From Prevotella sp. 10(H) (GTDB lineage Bacteria > Bacteroidota > Bacteroidia > Bacteroidales > Dysgonomonadaceae): a DNA stretch of 64,000 bases. Location: positions 620,001-684,000 of the forward strand of contig NZ_JOMI01000003.1 of assembly GCF_000711235.1 (NCBI RefSeq), read 5' to 3'. This document shows positions 60,605-64,000 of the stretch, one piece after another (position 1 is the stretch's first letter; every line of letters starts with the position of its first letter). Both the position numbers and the translations under genes were made by a program. Below the pieces are notes generated by a model, which searched no databases, was not told the origin of the DNA, and worked only from the letters and a program-made list of their open reading frames with translations.

Positions 60605-61465
60605 ATGAAAAACGACCACGCGATCATACTTATATCCTCACCCGATCAGCCGGGTCTGGTAGCGGCCGTTACGGACTTTATCAATGTTAATGGCGGTAAT
60701 ATTATCAATCTGGAACAGCACGTAGATAAGCAGGAGAATGTATTCTTCATGCGCATCGAGTGGGATCTGACTAACTTTATCATTCCCCGCGAGAAGATAA
60801 GCGATTTTTTCCAGACGATGTACGCCAATAAATATGACATGACATTTCGTCTTTACTTTAACGACTATACACCACGTATGGCCGTTTTTGTTTCCAAGAT
60901 GTCGCATTGTTTGTTCGATATTCTGGCGCGTTATACGGCAGGTGAGTGGAAAGTGGAGATACCTCTTATTATCAGTAACCACGAAGATATGCGTCGCGTA
61001 GCGGATAAGTTTGGCATAGAATACCATGTACTGAAGCTGAACAAAGACAATAAAGAAGAGATAGAAGCCAGACAACTGGAATTACTGAAAGAAAAAAGTA
61101 TCGACTTTATTGTTCTTGCCCGCTATATGCAAATACTTACTGATAAGTTCATCGAAGAATATCCGAATAAGATAATAAATATTCATCATTCTTTCCTGCC
61201 TGCCTTTGTAGGTGCACGGCCTTACCATGCCGCTTATGAAAGGGGAGTAAAGATCATCGGAGCCACTAGCCACTATGTGACTACCGAACTGGATGCCGGC
61301 CCGATAATAGAGCAGGACATAACCCGCATAACCCATCGCGACAGTGTGGAGAATCTTGTGCGTAAAGGACAGGATTTGGAAAAGATTGTATTATCGCATG
61401 CCATAGAATATCATCTCGACCGTAGGGTACTGGTATATAAAAATAAAACTGTCTTATTTTCATGA
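60605..61465 (+). CDS. purU: formyltetrahydrofolate deformylase
   Basis: PurU hydrolyses 10-formyl-THF to THF and formate, balancing one-carbon pools. The 286 residues contain an N-terminal ACT domain (about 5-85; ILISSPDQPGLVAAVTDF) and a formyltransferase-fold catalytic domain with NIHHSFLPAFVGARPYHAAY (catalytic Asn/His) and TTELDAGPIIEQD (catalytic Asp). Normal length. It is 6 nt after parE and 1 nt before an unrelated membrane gene, so these three may share a transcript. Confidence 0.97.
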   Translation: MKNDHAIILISSPDQPGLVAAVTDFINVNGGNIINLEQHVDKQENVFFMRIEWDLTNFIIPREKISDFFQTMYANKYDMTFRLYFNDYTPRMAVFVSKMSHCLFDILARYTAGEWKVEIPLIISNHEDMRRVADKFGIEYHVLKLNKDNKEEIEARQLELLKEKSIDFIVLARYMQILTDKFIEEYPNKIINIHHSFLPAFVGARPYHAAYERGVKIIGATSHYVTTELDAGPIIEQDITRITHRDSVENLVRKGQDLEKIVLSHAIEYHLDRRVLVYKNKTVLFS

Positions 61466-61466
61466 A

Positions 61467-62639
61467 ATGAAGTATTTCAACAAGTTAATTAAAAGTGGAG
61501 TAATTATCTTTAGTTTTGTTCTTTTTTTTATTATATACATATTGGTAATAAAATATATGTATAATGAAGATTTGAGTTATCATGCCAGATTTTCTTTAGA
61601 AATAATGAAAGGAGAAAGACCGATGTTTGGTAATTTTCTTCTTTATATGCTAGTTCCTGTATTTGCCGGTTTTAGTAAAAGTTTGCTTTATCATAAAATA
61701 AGCTTATGTTTTTTAATTGCAATTGCCACCACAATTAAATTTGTATGGGCCAAAAACAAGATTAACGAAATAGGATTGTTTTCGTATGATATAAGTAAAA
61801 GATATTGGATGTCGGTGCTGATTGCATTTTCTTTAATATTTGTATATGTAATACCCATACCGAGTTATTTATTATTCGACAGATTTTATTTAGGGAATTT
61901 TGTGCCTAATACATGGCATAATTCTACTACTATATTTCTGTTTCCATTTGCTATTCTTCTTTTTTATCAGAGTTACAAACAAATCGTGGAATACGACTCG
62001 AAAAGGAACATTATCATATTGATACTTATGATAGTGAATATCTTTATAAAGCCTAGCTTCTTTTTTGTTTTTATATGTGTTTATCCTCTTTTTATGTTTA
62101 TACGTCATAAACTATCCAAGCCTTTCTGGATATCATTGTTGATTTTGTTTATCGGAGGCTTATGTTTGGCTTTAGAATACTTCTCGATTTATTTAATAGG
62201 AAAAGATGAAACACAAGCATCGTCCGTGGTAATTAATATTTTTTTCTGTTATGAAAACTTTTCTCCTTTGAGTATGTTACCGTTTGCTATCATTTTTTCA
62301 TTGTTATTTCCACTTGTTTATTATATCATGAATTATAAGAAACGAAAAAAGGATATTTTAACCTGGTATATTTTAGCGATGCTAATTGTATCATTTTTAA
62401 TCTATTTTATTTTAGCAGAATCAGGCTTAAGGGCAACACATGGAAATTTTTATTGGCAAATAATAATATGTGTCTGGATATTTTATTTCTATGCATTGTT
62501 TTTCTTATTGAAAGATATAAAGGACCAAGGCTTTTCTTTAAAAAATAAAATTCTGACGGGTTTATATTCCGTACATGTCCTTTTAGGATTAATATATGTG
62601 ATAAGATTGTATAGCATAGGCTCTGCTTTTCTAGCATAA
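61467..62639 (+). CDS. polytopic membrane protein, AT-rich, function unknown
   Basis: A 390-residue protein with about ten predicted membrane helices and no recognised motif. An Asp/Glu-containing loop after the first helix (MYNEDLSYHARFSLEIMKGE) and clustered aromatics (YRFYLGNFVPNTWHNSTT-like region near 140-155) resemble GT-C glycosyltransferases such as those making surface glycans, but the similarity is only in layout. Its codons are visibly richer in A/T (Phe TTT, Leu TTA, Ile ATA/ATT) than those of parE or purU, suggesting later acquisition. It starts 1 nt after purU. Confidence 0.7.
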   Translation: MKYFNKLIKSGVIIFSFVLFFIIYILVIKYMYNEDLSYHARFSLEIMKGERPMFGNFLLYMLVPVFAGFSKSLLYHKISLCFLIAIATTIKFVWAKNKINEIGLFSYDISKRYWMSVLIAFSLIFVYVIPIPSYLLFDRFYLGNFVPNTWHNSTTIFLFPFAILLFYQSYKQIVEYDSKRNIIILILMIVNIFIKPSFFFVFICVYPLFMFIRHKLSKPFWISLLILFIGGLCLALEYFSIYLIGKDETQASSVVINIFFCYENFSPLSMLPFAIIFSLLFPLVYYIMNYKKRKKDILTWYILAMLIVSFLIYFILAESGLRATHGNFYWQIIICVWIFYFYALFFLLKDIKDQGFSLKNKILTGLYSVHVLLGLIYVIRLYSIGSAFLA

Positions 62640-62734
62640 TTATCTTTAAATTGAAAAATAAATATTTTCTAACTGTCTAATTATTTTATGTTCTTTAATA
62701 TACTCCGATAAAGTGATTATTCGCCATGTTTTCT

Positions 62735-62742
62735 TACTTTTG
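62735..62742 (+). promoter_or_regulatory. -7 box (TACTTTTG) for the POT transporter gene
   Basis: A perfect TAnnTTTG, 61 nt before the ATG at 62804. Confidence 0.5.
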
Positions 62743-62803
62743 TACAGCTTGGTGCTAATAAACAGATGAAATAACTTATAATACTAATCTTAAATATAAT
62801 TTT

Positions 62804-64000
62804 ATGTTTAAAAATCATCCTAAAGGTCTGTTAGCAGCCTCATTATCTAATATGGGAGAACGTTTCGGCTTCTATATAATGATGGCTATTCTTTCACTTT
62901 TCTTAATGTCCAAATTTGGGCTGGAAAAATCGAATGCGGGAGTAATATATGCTGTGTTTTATTTCTGTATTTATGCTTTTGCACTTGCCGGAGGTTATAT
63001 TGCAGATAAAACAAAAAAGTATAAATCAACCATTCAGGTTGGTATAGTGTTAATGGCTATAGGCTATCTTATTATTGCCATACCCACGCCTACACCGGTT
63101 TCCAGTTTTTGGCCATTTATAATTCTTACTTGTTTCGGATTATTTGTTATTGCTTTTGGGAATGGTTTATTTAAAGGGAACTTGCAGGCTTTAGTCGGGC
63201 AGATGTATGACAATGAAGAATACGGAAAAATGCGTGATTCCGGTTTTTCTTTGTTCTATATGTTTATAAATGTAGGTGCGATTTTTGCTCCGATGATTGC
63301 AGTTGCCGTGAGAAACTGGTGGTTGAAAATAAACGGATTCATTTATAATCCCGACCTTCCGGCACTTTGCCATCAATATCTGGGGGGAACACTGACAGGT
63401 GAGGCAGCCGAACGATATACAAAACTGGCTCCGGAAGTTAGTCTGAACGGTGCTCCGACAGATTTAACATTGTTTGCTAATGAGTACCTGAATGTGTTTA
63501 ATACCGGATTTCATTATGCCTTTGCTGTAGCTATTGTTGCGATGATAATTTCGTTTATTATTTATACTACCAATAAGAAGCAATTGCCGGATCCTGCTCT
63601 TAAAAAGGTAGTGAAAAAATCAGATGTAACAGCTCCTATCGTAGAAGAAAAAGTAATGGATGCAAATGAAGTAAAACAACGTTTATATGCTTTGTTTGCT
63701 GTATTTGCAGTTGTTATATTCTTTTGGTTCTCTTTCCATCAGAATGGCTTGACTCTTACATTCTTTGCGAATGACTACACATTATTGAAAATTGGTTCGT
63801 GGGAATTTTCAGCAGAATTATTCCAATCCTTTAACCCGTTATTTGTTGTCTTGCTGACTCCGGTAGTATTAGCGGTATTCGGTTGGTTGCGCGCTAAAGG
63901 CAAAGAGCCGTCGGCACCTAAGAAAATAGCAATAGGTATGGGTATTGCTGCATTCGCATATGTTGTGATGTCTTTAGGCTCTTTAGGCTTACCATCTGCG
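62804..64000 (+). CDS. POT/PTR2 family proton-dependent oligopeptide transporter (3' truncated by window edge)
   Basis: The first 399 codons of a proton-coupled peptide symporter, open to the last base of the window. The family signature is present: NMGERFGFYIMMAIL in helix 1 (ExxER-like), then FGNGLFKGNLQALVGQMY and RDSGFSLFYMFINVGAIFAP (the PTR2 second signature). Later FWFSFHQNGLTLTFFAND corresponds to the helix 7-8 region. An insert of about 60 residues between helices 6 and 7 (GGTLTGEAAERYTKLAPEV) is typical of Bacteroidetes members. It would import di- and tripeptides at the inner membrane. Confidence 0.94.
   Translation, partial: MFKNHPKGLLAASLSNMGERFGFYIMMAILSLFLMSKFGLEKSNAGVIYAVFYFCIYAFALAGGYIADKTKKYKSTIQVGIVLMAIGYLIIAIPTPTPVSSFWPFIILTCFGLFVIAFGNGLFKGNLQALVGQMYDNEEYGKMRDSGFSLFYMFINVGAIFAPMIAVAVRNWWLKINGFIYNPDLPALCHQYLGGTLTGEAAERYTKLAPEVSLNGAPTDLTLFANEYLNVFNTGFHYAFAVAIVAMIISFIIYTTNKKQLPDPALKKVVKKSDVTAPIVEEKVMDANEVKQRLYALFAVFAVVIFFWFSFHQNGLTLTFFANDYTLLKIGSWEFSAELFQSFNPLFVVLLTPVVLAVFGWLRAKGKEPSAPKKIAIGMGIAAFAYVVMSLGSLGLPSA

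Noticed and set aside
1-64000. Mobile elements, prophage, CRISPR, tRNA or rRNA genes
   Set aside because: I looked for transposase or integrase motifs, regularly spaced direct repeats and tRNA T-loop patterns and found none that I could support by eye; a covariance-model search could still reveal a small RNA.

Overview
The window reads as chromosomal DNA of a Bacteroidales bacterium, most likely Dysgonomonas or a close relative. The support is: AT-rich sequence (my estimate is about 40% GC); RprX/RprY-type regulators; SprA of the type IX secretion system; a Fibrobacter succinogenes major paralogous (FISUMP) domain protein; a GH92 family protein; and many genes preceded by the Bacteroidetes promoter box TAnnTTTG, often with little recognisable Shine-Dalgarno sequence. 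The genus is an inference. I see no rRNA, tRNA, CRISPR array, insertion sequence, prophage or integrase.

Layout. 1-7.1 kb: the end of a small M16 protease, an outer-membrane barrel, a small helical protein, an L,D-transpeptidase, and a nitroreductase/M3 peptidase pair. 7.3-18 kb: ruvA, the very large sprA (2512 codons), and the rprX/rprY two-component pair. 18-24 kb: a secreted FISUMP protein, an inositol monophosphatase, and a copper cluster made of an AraC regulator carrying a CxxC metal-binding-like N-terminus, CopA and CopZ. 24-31 kb: a divergent GH92 lipoprotein beside a phosphodiester glycosidase, a PurF-like protein without its catalytic cysteine, a YidE-type transporter and an SGNH hydrolase. 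31.5-41 kb: a complete phosphate locus on the minus strand (pstS-pstC-pstA-pstB-phoU-phoB-phoR), a divergent MATE exporter and a phosphate-selective-type porin. 41-50 kb: a six-hairpin glycosidase-like protein, a large M16 protease, DgkA, an MscS channel, a small lipoprotein, and a translationally overlapping ppa/phosphoesterase pair. 50-64 kb: dCMP deaminase with an S41 protease, a transglutaminase-like protein, a GT87-like membrane protein, 5-formyl-THF cyclo-ligase, a GNAT-like protein, a secreted GH32, parE, purU, an AT-rich membrane protein of unknown function, and the start of a POT peptide transporter.

How the genes work together. The phosphate locus is the clearest system. PstS captures phosphate, PstCAB imports it, PhoU and PhoR sense transport state, and PhoB responds. 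Matching arrays of 11-bp repeats (core KTAAC/T) lie upstream of pstS and of the porin, and are probably the local PhoB boxes. The same locus has picked up three unrelated palindromic repeats in its spacers. One of these, present as two inverted copies, brackets the pstC start codon and is translated into the PstC N-terminus. The copper cluster looks like a self-contained sense, chaperone and export unit. The envelope theme (SprA, L,D-transpeptidase, porins, lipoproteins, secreted glycosidases) fits a glycan-foraging gut bacterium.

The most novel-looking items are the Pho-box candidates, the repeat-bracketed pstC start, the PurF homologue with Gly in place of the N-terminal Cys nucleophile, the regulator with a metal-binding-like domain fused to an AraC domain, the GH92/phosphodiester-glycosidase pair, and the 57-bp direct repeat upstream of the dCMP deaminase gene.
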